Source: Diaporthe sp. PMI_573 (taxonomy: Eukaryota > Ascomycota > Sordariomycetes > Diaporthales > Diaporthaceae). From it: a stretch of DNA of 64,000 bases. The stretch covers positions 186,001-250,000 of the forward strand of contig JAJTUP010000064.1 of the NCBI GenBank assembly GCA_021399435.1, given 5' to 3'. Made by a program: the position numbers and the translations under genes. Positions 21,436-32,666 of the stretch are shown piece after piece; within the stretch, counting starts at the first letter, position 1; every line of letters starts with the position of its first letter. The notes beneath the pieces were generated by a model. It made no database searches, was not told the origin of the DNA, and worked only from the letters and a program-made list of their open reading frames with translations.

Positions 21436-22761
21436 TCAATTTCGGCAGCAAGCACATCCCGAAAGTTGAGCCGGCACGGGTGTACTATTATGGTGCGTAA
21501 AGACATGACTCCATGACAGGAGGCAGTAATGTGACTCTCCGTTCAGCGGCTTGTAGCCCATAGACACCGAAATAGCAGTTGTTTGAGACCTCAAATTGTA
21601 GATCGGTGTATTGCGGTACAGCCGTCCTTGAGCTGCACCGTCTTCCCTGCTTGCAGTTGATCGTCGAAGTTTAGTCTCCAAGAGTTCTGTGGCGACCTTG
21701 CCGGACATCCTGCTATCTACATCACGCATGATGCAGATTTGCCTTACTGTCTGGCTTGTATCAACGTCAAGCCGAGTAAACCCTAAATAAGGTTTTACAT
21801 ATCGACCCTTCCACAACGTAAGACACATGCCATATCTGGCTTTTCCATCATCGGAGTAAAGAGGCAACACGATATTGAAGCCAATATCACGACTGAGAGA
21901 TACATTCTCGATGATCACGCCGTCGCTCGTAAGTTTTAGGTCTCCGTGGACGTGCAAGGGCGCAATGGGTGGGATTAAGGCAAAGTGACCAAACTCAGCC
22001 GGTGAGTGCGCGAGTAGTCCACGGTATCCATGTGCTGCGTGTGTTCCAGCCTGCCAGCACAACAATGAGGCGTCATCCGTAGTACTCATGATCTCCTCCT
22101 GCAACCTGAGGAAAGCGCGGTACCCCTCCCCATATTGAATCGTCATTCTAACACCGAAAAGACCTATTAGGGCGTAGGCGAGGTCCTCCTCGCGGTCACA
22201 AGAGCAGCTCGATGCCCATGACATTCTGCGTGCAACGGAAATTTCTGTCAGGCAGTCGGAGTCTTCGAGAACGTGACGATCGATTCGGGTAGCATCCGAG
22301 ATTTCATGTAACAGTGAGAGCTTCGTACCAAATTGCCTCCATTTGCTGTCGAAGAAAAAGACATCTTTGGATGCGATGAGTTCAGTGAGACTCCATATCC
22401 GTTGCAGCCACAGCGACTGCCGCAATATACTCCCTGCGATCAGCGGAGTTGTCTCTCCAGCCTCAACGGAGGCATCACCCAAATAGACCAGACATACAAC
22501 ACTGCCCTTAAAGATGCCGAAGAGGGAGTTGATGCACTCAGAGGTTTCAAATGCTGACGAACGGTCGATGCACAGGCCTTGAAGCCAGAGCCATTCCAGG
22601 CCCAATCGACGGGTTTCCGTGCAGGCACGTTGCAATTGAACAGAATCGGGGATTGTCCATTCGTTGAAGGTGCCACCCCAGAAATACGACAGGGTTGCGT
22701 AAGGTGGAGGTTTGAGCGTCACCTCATGGATCTGTAGCGTTCGCGTGTTTAGGAGCTTCAT
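21436..22761 (-). CDS. HET-domain (heterokaryon incompatibility) protein
   Basis: A 441-aa ORF if started at the internal Met (MKLLNTRTLQIHE), which is where HET-E/HNWD-type proteins normally start. An upstream in-frame ATG at 22872 would add 37 unlike residues. HET landmarks in order are PPYATLSYFWGG (residue ~20), LGLEWLWLQGLCIDRSS, CINSLFGIFKGSVVCLVYL, LQRIWSLTELIASKDVFFF, and the linker RREDLAYA-like text DREEDLAYALIGLFGVRM, then YGEGYRAFLRLQEEI. Several positions differ from consensus: LSYFWGG for LSHTWG, and LQGLCID for IDTCCID. There is no NACHT or WD40 tail. Stand-alone HET proteins of this size are common and take part in non-self recognition and cell death in fungi. The ORF is uninterrupted, but the altered motif positions leave its activity uncertain. 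Confidence 0.85.
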   Translation of the reverse strand: MKLLNTRTLQIHEVTLKPPPYATLSYFWGGTFNEWTIPDSVQLQRACTETRRLGLEWLWLQGLCIDRSSAFETSECINSLFGIFKGSVVCLVYLGDASVEAGETTPLIAGSILRQSLWLQRIWSLTELIASKDVFFFDSKWRQFGTKLSLLHEISDATRIDRHVLEDSDCLTEISVARRMSWASSCSCDREEDLAYALIGLFGVRMTIQYGEGYRAFLRLQEEIMSTTDDASLLCWQAGTHAAHGYRGLLAHSPAEFGHFALIPPIAPLHVHGDLKLTSDGVIIENVSLSRDIGFNIVLPLYSDDGKARYGMCLTLWKGRYVKPYLGFTRLDVDTSQTVRQICIMRDVDSRMSGKVATELLETKLRRSTASREDGAAQGRLYRNTPIYNLRSQTTAISVSMGYKPLNGESHYCLLSWSHVFTHHNSTPVPAQLSGCACCRN

Positions 22762-23364
22762 TGAAAGATGCTGAGAATATGACGCACAACTATGAATGCC
22801 GGTAAGCTTTGGGTGAATGCTTTTTGTACGCCAGAGAACTTTTTGTGCTTTCATCCTAGATGGATGAAGCACAATCGAAAATCCGCACGGTGCCTTGGCC
22901 CGCTTAAAGTAGTGACGTCACCGACTGCATGACTGAGAGGGGCTTACTTTAAATTAGAAGGAAAAGCGAAAATATCGCTCAGTGCCACAATGAGTTCCTC
23001 CAGAACTCATCCGTGCCCTCGTCTATAGTAAATGGCAGGTAAATCCAGGAATCGTGTCTGATGTATCCCGCACGTTCCATCACGCTATTTATTTTCTCAA
23101 TATGTGCCTAGCTATCATCCTGGGACTATGGCACTCACTACGAGCGGCATTCTCCGACAATACAACAGATCTCTGTGTTCGTCTGCAGTCGCATCTAGTC
23201 CGTCATAGTCTTCACACGCTGATCCCCTTCCACCGTTAGCAGCAACCACCATTACCGAGCCACATGTCTGATACGGTGAGACTGCGACACATTTGCCGGC
23301 TTCAGTCACAGCATGCTGACGGGATGAATGAAGGAATCGAATTCGTCCTACGGATGGCCATCCA
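22762..23364. other. Upstream region of HET gene
   Basis: No separate gene is supported. The interval should contain the HET gene promoter. Minus-strand frames entering from the right belong to the bZIP-like fragment. Confidence 0.35.
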
Positions 23365-23770
23365 TCAACAGTCGCTCGTCGTCCGTATGATGCGATAATC
23401 ACCTGACAGGTTGTTCTCACGTGAGTCTCCTCTTCCGTCGCAGAGCCCCTCGGGAGCCTGCCTTGTAGATAGGTCTTCCGTAGTCGCAAAGAATGACACG
23501 CCGATAGACCCGGTTTGGCAGCGTACTGCTGGTGGCTTTTGTCGACAATGCCAAACAGGATCGCTGGTTGTGTGACAGAGGGGCGTCGGTTTGGTTGGAC
23601 GACAGTTTCCTGAAAATTTGCTGTACTTTCTACGAACTTTCTCGCACTCCTGACCCAAAGTCTTGATATGTTCTTTTGCCTCATCGAGCTTGCCCTCGAG
23701 ATCGTTTATCCGCTGTTGCTTGCGTTCCTGATATGCTCGCCGGAAGAATCCGATACGTTTTGCTGAGTCA
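23365..23770 (-). pseudogene. bZIP transcription factor fragment
   Basis: The minus frame entering at about 23770 reads RRAYQERKQQRINDLEGKL, then DEAKEHIKTLGQECEKVRR. This is the end of a basic region (QERKQQRI) running into a leucine zipper with L/I/L/C heptads. The usual preceding basic sequence (NRxxQRxxR) is altered to AKRIGFF, so the DNA-binding part is missing or mutated. The frame continues to a stop at 23365 through unremarkable sequence. Fungal Yap-like bZIPs are 250-500 aa, so this is an incomplete copy. A second frame (23115-23684) shadows it. Confidence 0.5.
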
Positions 23771-24066
23771 ATCAGGGTTCAAAGCCACTACACTCCACTA
23801 CACATCCGAGGATATGGAATTGATGTGGATGATGACTAAGATCACGAGGGTGGTATGGATGGATATGTATCCATTATGGATGTGAATTCACAATGTGGAA
23901 AGGATTTCCACATAACGAGCAAGGGAATAAGCCCGTTGCATAACTTAACCCCTGACATATCGCCATCATTCCCTTGAAGGTTCTGCCAGTATCTGATCCA
24001 ACTGCCCGATCAACCCTGCATGTAGCCAACTGCGTAAAGTTTGACACAGGCCGATAGTTGAAGCAT

Positions 24067-25120
24067 CTAGCCGATTCCTAAGCCTCGTAACCTGCCGAGA
24101 ACCGTCCTCTTGCGAAAATCCACAGCTTGCTCCATAAGCGAAGATTCGTTATCGAAGGGACGCAATCTCTGCAAATGTTCCTCAGCTTGAGATAGATCTT
24201 TAACCTGGATGAGATTGAGAGCCCGCTGGATTGTCAGATGCGCAATAGCCGAATTTGTCCTCTGATCTTGCTCTCGCATCTTGTCTTTATTGGAGACAAT
24301 ATCGAGAACCTGGACAGTGGCGTCTTGCTTGCCGTCCAGTCGGAGAATCAGGGATTGTACTGATGCAAGACAACAAGATAAATACCATCTTTGTATACCA
24401 CGTGCGGCGACTTCTGCCTGATACCCTGCGAAACGTTTCCATGACATGGTTGGAAATCGGGCTGATTCAAGCAAAGTAAGCGCAACGTCGGCCCTGGTAT
24501 TAGAGCCCAACCTTTCAAAGCAGTCCTTGTAAGATGATACAGTGTAGCGGAGGTGCGGCAGTATCGTCGATACATTTATGTTACTATGTCCTTTGTTAGC
24601 AAAATCAGTTGCTTTTAAGCCAAAAGCTAAACACAAACCTGGATTCAATGTATTTCCATGGAATAGCTCTGTACGCTGTGATAAACGCCTGGCATTTCCA
24701 GAAGACTGTTTCCTCCGCGGAAAGATTCCGCCGGATACCGCTTGCGGCCTCCTTGTCTAAACTTGTTCAAGATGCTCCTCGAAAGCATGTCGAAGGCACG
24801 GCCAAGTGAGTCATCATCAGAGAGGAGACGACTAAGGTCTGGTGAAAGGCCTGCAATGTTTGCATCTACCTCTTCAGTGTTGCCATGAACCGTCCAGCGT
24901 TTACGACGCGAACCTCCGTGGCGGAGGAAGTCTTGGGTTAGGTTGTGGTCTGGCGATAGGAATGAAAGTAGCAGTGCTAGGGCGTCTTTAGCTGAAGCGG
25001 TTGTCGAGTTAAGGCCGCCAGTCTCAGAGGTGGTGCGCACGCTTTCAGGCTCGGAGGCTGTTCTAGCCTGTGTATTGTGGTATCTTGATAAACAACCACC
25101 AGCCATGTCGAGGGGTTTTG
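24067..25120 (-). pseudogene. STAND NTPase / TPR-type protein, C-terminal fragment
   Basis: The 5' part reads AKDALALLLSFLSPDHN, KRWTVHGNTEEVDANIAGL and LSDDDSLGRAFDMLSRSIL, text characteristic of the region after NB-ARC in fungal STAND proteins. The expected continuation (FWKCQAFITAYRAIPWKYIE) is in another frame, so a frameshift falls near 24740. A probable 50-nt intron (GTTTGT...AAAG, ~24640-24590) then leads to INVSTILPHLRYTVSSYKD and a helical TPR-like tail ending at 24067. The nucleotide-binding half is absent upstream. STAND proteins act in fungal non-self recognition. This one cannot be functional as read. An NB-ARC N-terminal fragment of the same general family lies at 31515-31868. 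Confidence 0.6.
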
Positions 25121-25175
25121 GCTGGGGTCTGAAAATCGAAGTTTCGTCGCAAAACGAATGCGTAACTGCATACAA

Positions 25176-25641
25176 TTAGCCGGTTTGTATATAACTGGCT
25201 GGAACCAAAACGTAAGGCCCGCCGCATACAAAGTATTGATGCAAGTAAACGGTTAACGGGTATGGTGAGCTGCTCAACCTGTGCCCAGAAGGTTTTGTTT
25301 TGGGAAAGTATTCCGGAGGCCAGTTGAACGTCGACCGTGGAAGCTCTCTCCCAGCTAGGACAGGTGAGTGTTGTGGCTGGATTCGCTGTGTTGCCGAACA
25401 AACTTACACCGATAAGGAGTCCAACACGCAGAAGAGCCCTGTGACCTGGTCCTGGGATACGCCCGCAGAAGACGCAAAGCAGTCGAGGATTGTCGCCCAC
25501 TTGTGACCAATGTGAATATAGTGAGTAATTCTGTTCTTCGCATGTTGGAATTTTTGCCTGATCGGGTCCAGTGATGTGGATTTTCTGTGCAGCTGAGCCA
25601 GTGCACAACACAGAATTCGCTGTATGCGGGATTGGTAGTCG
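25176..25641. other. Overlapping frames, no gene assigned
   Basis: Minus frames up to 182 aa exist, but their text is not domain-like and they shadow the STAND fragment's former 5' part. Probably eroded upstream exons of the STAND gene. Confidence 0.35.
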
Positions 25642-27036
25642 ATGTTGACTTGGATGTCCTCTATGGCGCGAAAGAGCTTCGCAGCTGATGTGGCTGCATC
25701 AGAGCATGCAGAGAATTTGTCTCTGGCTGCGGTAAGTGTGTTTGACAGTCAGCCCCCCAAACGTCTCAGCCTTTCAAGGCCTGGAGCAGATTGTATATCG
25801 CTTTGGTACGAGCATGCAGGAATTTTCGATTGTACGGGAATGGCTGTCCAGCACCGAGCTAGGAAAGTTATACTCAGACAGTTCAAGTACAGAGAAATGG
25901 ACACATGTCTACCCGGACGAAACTCACGATCTAGGGCCTATTGATCTTGTCCAGACCTTTGCAGGAGTTTTGGAGGAGTTGACGAGGACCGCCGTGGATC
26001 GATTCAAGTCGGCAAATGTGAAACTATTTCTGGTTTGGATGTGTACTTTCGAGAGATGTAGTATATTCTGCTCTGCGACTACCAAAAAAGTACTGCACGA
26101 TTGCTAGAATTCTATTATCTCATTACTAAAAACCACATCTGATTTCCGAAACTACAAATCACCTATAAAAAGCCGTCCTCCCACCCAACTCTTAAACGCT
26201 CCTCGTAAGCGTGCACATTCCAAAATCTCCGTTTTCCACAATCAGCAAGTCTTTTATATGTTCTTTGACCGAGTAGACTGGACCTCCGAGGGAGACAGGG
26301 CTAAACCTTTATCGGTCTGTAACAGATGGGTAGGACACAGCAAGCAAGGTTTGGCGATTGGCGCACTAGTTTCGGTGGCAACCCTTTTGCACTAGCAGCA
26401 CGATTCAGGTCTGCGGCAGAAGCCAAAGCCCAAAACTCTTTCCCTTCGTCTTTTGTTCGGCCTGTGCCGGAGGGGCTGACATGGGTATTCTGCAGCCAGG
26501 GATACCGGTACTGGATTCTCAGAAACTTTCCCACGTCTTTTCGTCAAATGGCTGGCCTCTATATGGAAGATCGACCATATGTTGAATTTCAATGCCGCGC
26601 ACTGGGAATTCTACCAAGTGCCGCGTTCAAGCCAGTTGTCATCAACCATGAACGTTTTCGAATTTCTAGACGGCGGGAACGAGAACCAGATAAACGACTT
26701 AGGCGGGCGAGGCACCAGGTTATGACCCGCTAGTGTTCTTAGTCAGCGGAAGAAGCATGTCGAGGCGGCTAGAGCTCTACAGTATTGTGAGTTGGTTCAC
26801 TTCCTTGGCTGCCTTCACCGACGTGTTTAAAAATTTCCATACGAAACGGAGATCCTCGAAGCAGACTTCGATCAAAGTCGCTTGGAGCAAACCATTCCAG
26901 ACAGCAACCAGATAGTTCTTCGGAGGGACTAAAGATAGAGTGTTTGATGTTCGAGCCTGGGCAGGAAGGACAGGACGCATTGTTGGTAGATGATGCGTTA
27001 GCGCTTATCAAAACGGCATTGAAAACGGCAGTGTGA
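25642..27036 (+). pseudogene. Degenerate coding-like stretch (several frames)
   Basis: Patches of natural-looking protein text occur in shifting + frames. At 25760-26035 they are LEQIVYRFGTSMQEFSIVRE and LVQTFAGVLEELTRTAVDRF. At 26530-26730 they are FVKWLASIWKIDHMLNFNA and FEFLDGGNENQINDLGGRG. At 26880-27036 they are LEADFDQSRLEQTIPDSNQ, then a helical end GQEGQDALLVDDALALIKTA. Stops and frame changes separate them. I cannot assign a family. They may be the remains of one or two genes, plausibly STAND-like given the neighbours. Confidence 0.35.
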
Positions 27037-27040
27037 TTTG

Positions 27041-27649
27041 TTTGAGGGCATTCCATTGTACACTTCATTACATAGTCGGTCTTATCCCATAGGGAGGCAA
27101 AGGGCTGTAGGCTGGGTTGGAAGCGCGTCCTTACTCAGGTATGAGCTTAATTGTCGATTCCTCAGAATAGTTCGCTCCCCGGAAATATTGGTAAATATAC
27201 ATCTCCATGCAGAGTGGAAGCAATGACCAGAACCCACAACCCTGAGGATGAGACAGATGACCTGAGCGACTCGTACCATTCGTACCAGTTTCTCAAATGT
27301 TGGTATTGAAAATGAACCATGTCATTTACTTTGTATGCGCCGAAGTCGACTATCACAAGAGACGAGCCACGTTGCACCCAACCTGACCGCCACGACACTA
27401 ACGCCTGGGGTGTTTATATAACGTATAACGACAGCCCAGGGATGCCGCATTGATGAACGTGGCGACCACGGGGGCTCAAATAAGTTTAAAGCTCCCATCC
27501 TCGAATATCTTGCGACTCGGTGTCTACAGTGCGTCAGTCTTCATTGGTTCTTAGCTACAGTATTGTAGCATGTGTTTTACGAAGGTTTGTTAGCAACGAT
27601 AAGGGAGGACAGCCTCGCTCAGCGCTCCTAATAGTCCAAATCAGACTTG
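27041..27649. other. No gene recognised
   Basis: Small frames only, with no domain-like text. Confidence 0.35.
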
Positions 27650-27790
27650 CAAACAAATAAATCAGATCCAAATCTATTCAAATCAAATCAAATTTATCCA
27701 AATCAAATCAAATCAAATTGCCCCTGCGCTGACTCAAATCAAATCAAATCGGAGAGCCCAGATTTATTTGGATATCTGATTATTTGTTTG
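27650..27790. repeat. AAATC pentanucleotide repeat inside a 24/25-bp inverted repeat
   Basis: The left arm (27650-27673, starting CAAACAAATAAATCAG) is nearly the reverse complement of the right arm (27766-27790, ending CTGATTATTTGTTTG), with two single-base gaps. The loop contains runs of the unit AAATC/CAAAT at 27682-27719 and 27734-27750. The structure could form a hairpin or cruciform. It could be a small MITE-like element, but no target duplication was found. Confidence 0.75.
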
Positions 27791-28320
27791 GATATGCCCC
27801 ACATCTGTAGCCAGGACCAATCAACGTTGAGAGCCTGCTAGGCCAAGAGTGCCCGCTATGCGCAATTGCTTTTTGCAGGCCGTGTCACCAAACTTTCTTT
27901 TGGCATTTTACGTGACGCGTTTGATTGTGAAATATATCTTGGGCGCGCTTGCCATATTGTGGAGGTAGATATTTGTAGCCGATAGCAAAACGGGGACAGC
28001 TCTGGCCTTCTCTGAAATGGCGCAACCCGCTTTACACACAATCATAGTAATCGGCGTAAGACAGACCAAAAGCCATATGATCTCGTCGTCTACACAATCC
28101 TGTTGAAAGCAAAGCATCTTGCCCTAAATGCTGTCAAAATCTCGTACGTTTGTACAGATAGACCATTTCGGGGGTATGCTAATAGTTAGTTAGCTCTGAT
28201 GGTGCTTAGAACGACTGGGATGAAGCAGTAGCAGCGGTTAGCACACTCTGGCCTAATATGAGAGTGACCTGTCCCTAGAACCAGCCTGGGAAAAGTCAGA
28301 CTAGTGCCAAATACGCTAAT
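27791..28320. other. No gene recognised
   Basis: Short frames on the minus strand are without domain features. Confidence 0.35.
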
Positions 28321-28671
28321 ATGTCTCGCTCACAAACTCCATACAGCAGCTATGCCGGCCACCAAATCACCCTAACGGTTAACGAGGAGGTACAAAATTT
28401 ATATCCGGAAGTAGATAATGCTGCAATTGAAAGGATGATCAAATTCATTAAGACAGTTATAAAGCAGCTACAAAGTGAAAATCCTGAAGAAGATAGTACC
28501 AGAATTCAAGAGATGATGTTTCTTCTGACTCGTGGTATCTTCAAATCTGGCACAGCAGGGCAAGAGCTAAGGGTTCCTCATAAACTGTTGGTGTCATTTG
28601 ATGTTAACCCGGCGGCTAACGTGCCGGAGTGTGATTTACTCCACGAAGACGGTGTAGAGCATGAAACTTAA
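28321..28671 (+). CDS. Hypothetical 116-aa protein
   Basis: A single ATG-to-TAA frame beginning MSRSQTPYSSYAGHQITL, with a helical acidic middle (ERMIKFIKTVIKQLQ, MMFLLTRGIF) and a C-terminus DLLHEDGVEHET. No transmembrane segment, signal peptide or known motif is seen. Composition is protein-like and the frame is free of competing long frames. There is no homologue I recognise, and no expression signal was identified. It could be a lineage-specific gene or a chance frame. Confidence 0.35.
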   Translation: MSRSQTPYSSYAGHQITLTVNEEVQNLYPEVDNAAIERMIKFIKTVIKQLQSENPEEDSTRIQEMMFLLTRGIFKSGTAGQELRVPHKLLVSFDVNPAANVPECDLLHEDGVEHET

Positions 28672-28744
28672 ATTAGTTAGTGTATTATAAGAGAGACGTA
28701 AATGCGGTTTACAAAACTGTAATGGCCCTAATTAGCAGGTCTGA

Positions 28745-29505
28745 GCTAAGTTCTCAGGTCCGGCTGGATGGGCCAGACCGGCCAACAGACGATGGAAATT
28801 CAACAGGCGTCGCCTTTTCCCTGCTCGAGTTGCTTCCCGGCAATATAGCCTTTGATGAAAGTCGACTCTACACGGATGGGGCCCAAGGTGCCCTCATCCC
28901 GCGGCAGTTCCGTCAGACATTCTACAACTCCACAGCTGCGGCACATGTAGGTTGGAGCACGTTATCTCAAAATTTTAACGAGAGAATAGACTGAATTGCG
29001 ATGCGTATGTAGGTCCAAATCGCCTCGGCGCGCCTCCCACAAATTGGCGCCGTTTCCCGCGATACGAGCGGCAATTTTATACTCGGGCTCATTCCCGGTC
29101 TTGGCGGACCATTCAACACAGCGGCATTATTTATCCAGGCGTGGGCTGCCCGCGTCAGGTTCCCATAGACGAAAAAGCCATCCGTGCTATGGTACCTCCT
29201 TTACCGAAATCCTCAAAGGGATTGATAAACTGCCAGGCCGGCTTGCACAACTTGCTATTACCGGTAAATACTTCACTACTGAAGTACCATTTCCAACCCG
29301 CCACCCAGATCTCTATCACAGCAATATTGTAGTAACAAAGAAATTCGAGGTATTAGGAGTCATCGACTGGGAAGGCGCACATACAGTACCGTGGGAGTGG
29401 ATCGATGCCCCGCGGTTTCTGACAACAGTACCCCGACAAATGAACCCACAAGAACAGTATACCTGTGGAAGATACAAATGGTCCGCCACACCGACAGCTC
29501 CATAA
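28745..29505 (+). pseudogene. Aminoglycoside-phosphotransferase-like (APH) gene, broken
   Basis: Successive frames carry APH-family text in the right order. 28790-28990 has FSLLELLPGNIAFDESRLY and GALIPRQFRQTFYNSTAA, then a TGA. About 29010-29155 has GLIPGLGGPFNTAALFIQA. After another frame change comes ILKGIDKLPGRLAQLA, then HPDLYHSNIVV, the Brenner-type catalytic loop, and LGVIDWEGAHTVPWEWIDA, the metal-binding DWE loop. At least two frameshifts and one stop separate the pieces. Fungal APH-like proteins are 350-550 aa kinases of mostly unknown substrate. This copy lacks the N-terminal lobe and is inactive as read. Confidence 0.75.
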
Positions 29506-30656
29506 GAATCCTTTATTGTCAAGTATTCTACATAGCAGAATTTGAAACAAAATGTCACAATGGAGAGCTAGGCAAGCAAGCACAAGGCGTAGACGTGGTG
29601 GGCAACGTATTAATTCACCAGTAGTACAGCTATCGCTTTGACGATAGACTGAATCTTGCAGGAGGATCAAAAGGGCCGCCCATGGGCCTATTTGTAGGCA
29701 CGGCGGCACGGCAACCTTCGGCGCCGCTTGCCACGTGCCCCGTGCCTGGTCGCGCGACACAAAATTTCAGTTAAAACCACTAAAAACCCCGCCGAAACTA
29801 TCATGCACAATCCTTTCCCGCCGCGACCCTGATTTGTCAACCGCCACACCCATCTTCTAAAGACTGCCTGTTAATTATATTCTCTTAAAGACATTTGTTT
29901 TTACAAAACATAGAGTACCCCATAGTCAGAAACTTAAAGTACATATTGCAGCACTCTGGAAAGTACACTATACAGCACACACACAGGCCACTTTGTGGTG
30001 TTTTAGTACGCAGACCTAGTTCACCCCTCTCCTATTACCAGGGCCTCGAGTGCCAGCTAACAGGCTGATTAGCGGAGGGCCTGGCGTCGACCTGAAAACA
30101 CCCGAAATGGCAGCGACAATTCACACGTACAGGCCCGCGGAAAATATGACCAAGGTATGAAGACGAACCTTAGGTTTATAACGACCTCCGCTAAATGCCT
30201 CAGTCTAGAGCAGCAATATCGTAACTTTGGAGCAGTGGAGGGACAGCAGTCCTGATGCCGAACAAAACCAGGTGGCTGTCATCGGCAGAGGGCCACCTAG
30301 AGAGATCGGACAGGGCTATCTTTATGTGCTGACAGATGGAAGGTCTGTCCACGAAAAACACCTGGAAGAGACTGACTACGGGAGGAAGATTGTTCATGAG
30401 TGGTGCGAAAAGGTTGAAAAGACGTTCCCCTTGCGCGCGGGGATCTCCTGCGTCTGCTTTTAATTCTCTATTGAATCTGTTCTAGAGTACTACGTTGGCT
30501 GATTCTACAATGATCCCTGCCTTTACCGTCAAGATTATGCCATGGCATAGGTAGTATTTGTCGCTTGTTTGGCTTCATCAAGCTGTCTTTGGGTTCTTTG
30601 TCCTGTTGCGGGATTGCAGAAGTTGGCCCATATTCACAAACGGATGGTCTCAAGAG
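29506..30656. other. No gene recognised
   Basis: Frames at 30227-30463 (+) and 30200-30397 (-) shadow each other. 29740-30050 is AT-rich. No domain or RNA feature is seen. Confidence 0.4.
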
Positions 30657-31055
30657 TCCGCGTTCTCAGTGAGCATTGAGACATCATCATCCGTAGCTGC
30701 CGTGTCACCATCGTCGTTCTCTGTGATCGGACTCTTGGTGCCTTGGTCGAATGTTTCTGTACTGCCGGCGGTTAAGCAGCGTAGCATGGACCCTTCTTTG
30801 CCAAACAAAGTAGCATCTTCGCTCGCCTCATGGCGAGATTTGGGAAGCGCGTTGTCCTTCTCGTCCGTATTGCTTCTGATAAAAAGGATACCATGTGCCT
30901 TGACGAAGTTCAGGTCGATGGTCTGTAGTTGAGTTTGCGTTCCGCTGATGATTGGATCGAATAGTGTAAGGATGCTGTCTCTTGCGGAATTGAAAGGTAT
31001 TTCGACACAGAGACTCTTGGTGTAATAAAAAAAGCCGTTTCACAGCATAAGGCCT
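30657..31055 (-). pseudogene. 3' exon of an unknown gene (VKAHGILFI family)
   Basis: A minus frame of ~130 codons is open from about 31055 to a TGA at 30657. It reads SLCVEIPFNSARDSILTLF, LQTIDLNFVKAHGILFIR, then an acidic tail TENDDGDTAATDDDVSML. No ATG precedes it, so it is an exon or a truncated gene. Part of it matches the fragment at 18560-18965. The family is not recognised. Confidence 0.5.
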
Positions 31056-31514
31056 CGCCAGAATCGCAAGAATTTCTGATCATCCTGAAGAGGAGGACAA
31101 GGAAGAGCAAGGATTAGAGGTGGGCGAGGACAGTAGTCAGAGTGACAACAGCACCGATGTGCTTACGCCCGACCCAGCTCTACAATCCTCTGCGCCTCGC
31201 TGGAAATGGGCCCTTTTCCCCGACGGTGAAGTCTACTATTGGCGCGTCGCGTCTTCTGATGCCGGCGCTTCACCAACCCAGATTTGGCGCTTTCAGTACC
31301 GCAGCGGCGCTGTTCGTTGCGGTTCTCAGCCACGGGACCATTTCAGCGACTGGGACACAACGGCCGGGGACGTTGCGGAGCCAACGCCCCATTGCAGAGA
31401 GCTCAGGCTGTGTGCATTCCGCTGTACATTAAGTACGGGAGACTGTATCAGCCTGCCGGCTTGGATACAGACAGCAGGAGCGAGGCTTGCATGAGGCATG
31501 AGTCAAAATCCTAC
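31056..31514. other. No gene recognised
   Basis: Three overlapping + frames (31120-31649) have no domain-like text, and composition favours chance openness. Confidence 0.3.
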
Positions 31515-31868
31515 CTATGCGAATGCGGGATGGCAGCCACCCCGGAGGAAGTGAGTCATCGGCTGCATTGCCTTGTTTCGCGATTGAAAGTAACTAGAAA
31601 AGACTTCTGGGAGGTGGTCATGGAGGATGATGGGCTGATGTATGGTTAGTATCTGGTCCAGGAGGGTCTCGCGGTTGATAAAATCGGGGTCATGGCTGAA
31701 AGGGATCGTGCACGATGGCTTCGGTGGGGTTTCTAGTGGGACCGCATAAGAATCCTTGACCATTCGAGCGGCAGTTATTGCAAGGCGAAGTTCCCTGACT
31801 ATGAGTGTGTAACTTTCGTTCTTCGAGCCAAATTTGTTGAGCCTGTAGTGGTCTTCGGAGAGTCCCAC
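31515..31868 (-). pseudogene. STAND / NB-ARC protein fragment
   Basis: The minus frame reads YRLNKFGSKNESYTLIVRE, LRLAITAARMVKDSY, then CTIPFSHDPDFINRETLLDQ. The last segment is the 'DPDFxxRxxLLDQ' lead-in that precedes the P-loop in fungal NB-ARC proteins. The Walker A segment that should follow (VALVGLGGVGKS-like) is absent, and unrelated text replaces it up to a stop at 31515. A truncated relic of an immune-type STAND gene. Confidence 0.65.
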
Positions 31869-32666
31869 ATTTTGAACGTTCTCTCCGTCATATTTGGCAG
31901 ACTTGTCGAGAACACACTATTCATACATCGTTGCCGCCTGAATTTGTTTTGTTTCATTTATTCACCCAAAAATTGCGGTACTCCTCGACACAAGCAGCAT
32001 CATAGGGATTATTCATCCTGCCGCTTTGGGACGTAATATAGCACCAATTAGGGAATATCTTCTTGCACTCGTTAATAAACTAATGCTGTCGGATTCGCTT
32101 TCCTCTAAGATAATGCCTGGGTTGAGGGCTTGGCCAGTGGCGAAAATATCCTCAATCATGGTTGACCACCATCTTGCCTGGTCAGTTTGAAGCATCGCTT
32201 CTTTGTCTCAGAAGTTCTGACGACTAGGGAATCCGTTCCGACGCAGACCTCTGTCTCGTCCTCCACTGAGGTCTGGAATGAAGGGACCTCTACATTTCCA
32301 AATCCGTCAAAGCCAGAGTCCATCACCTGGGCAAGCAAGTTGCCGCTTCTCGATCGGAGGCCTCATAACAGTGCTGTCTGACGATCGTATTAAGAAGTGA
32401 CTATATAAGGTTGGCAGGGCACCAAATAAATTGGCCCTTCACTATTCACATTACACGTTGCACGAAATTCGCACCAGTACATGACACATACTATCAAATT
32501 TCCCAGTTGTCATTCCTTGTAACCTCAAAGTCATATACTGCTCTTTTATCGCCCTAATTGCTCTTGCTCCCACTTCTGCCTCCGCACCGAAGACAGCAAT
32601 TAAATTCTTTCAGAGCCACGCTTTAGATTCTCCCGTTACTACTGTTATTAAAGAAGAACATCTGCA
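31869..32666. other. Upstream region of zinc-cluster fragment
   Basis: No gene is supported. It contains a TATATAAGG element at 32402 and CT-rich text before the ATG at 32667, compatible with an old promoter for the zinc-cluster gene. Confidence 0.4.

Noticed and set aside
27650..27790. CRISPR-like repeat array
   Set aside because: A pentanucleotide microsatellite with no spacers, in a eukaryotic genome.
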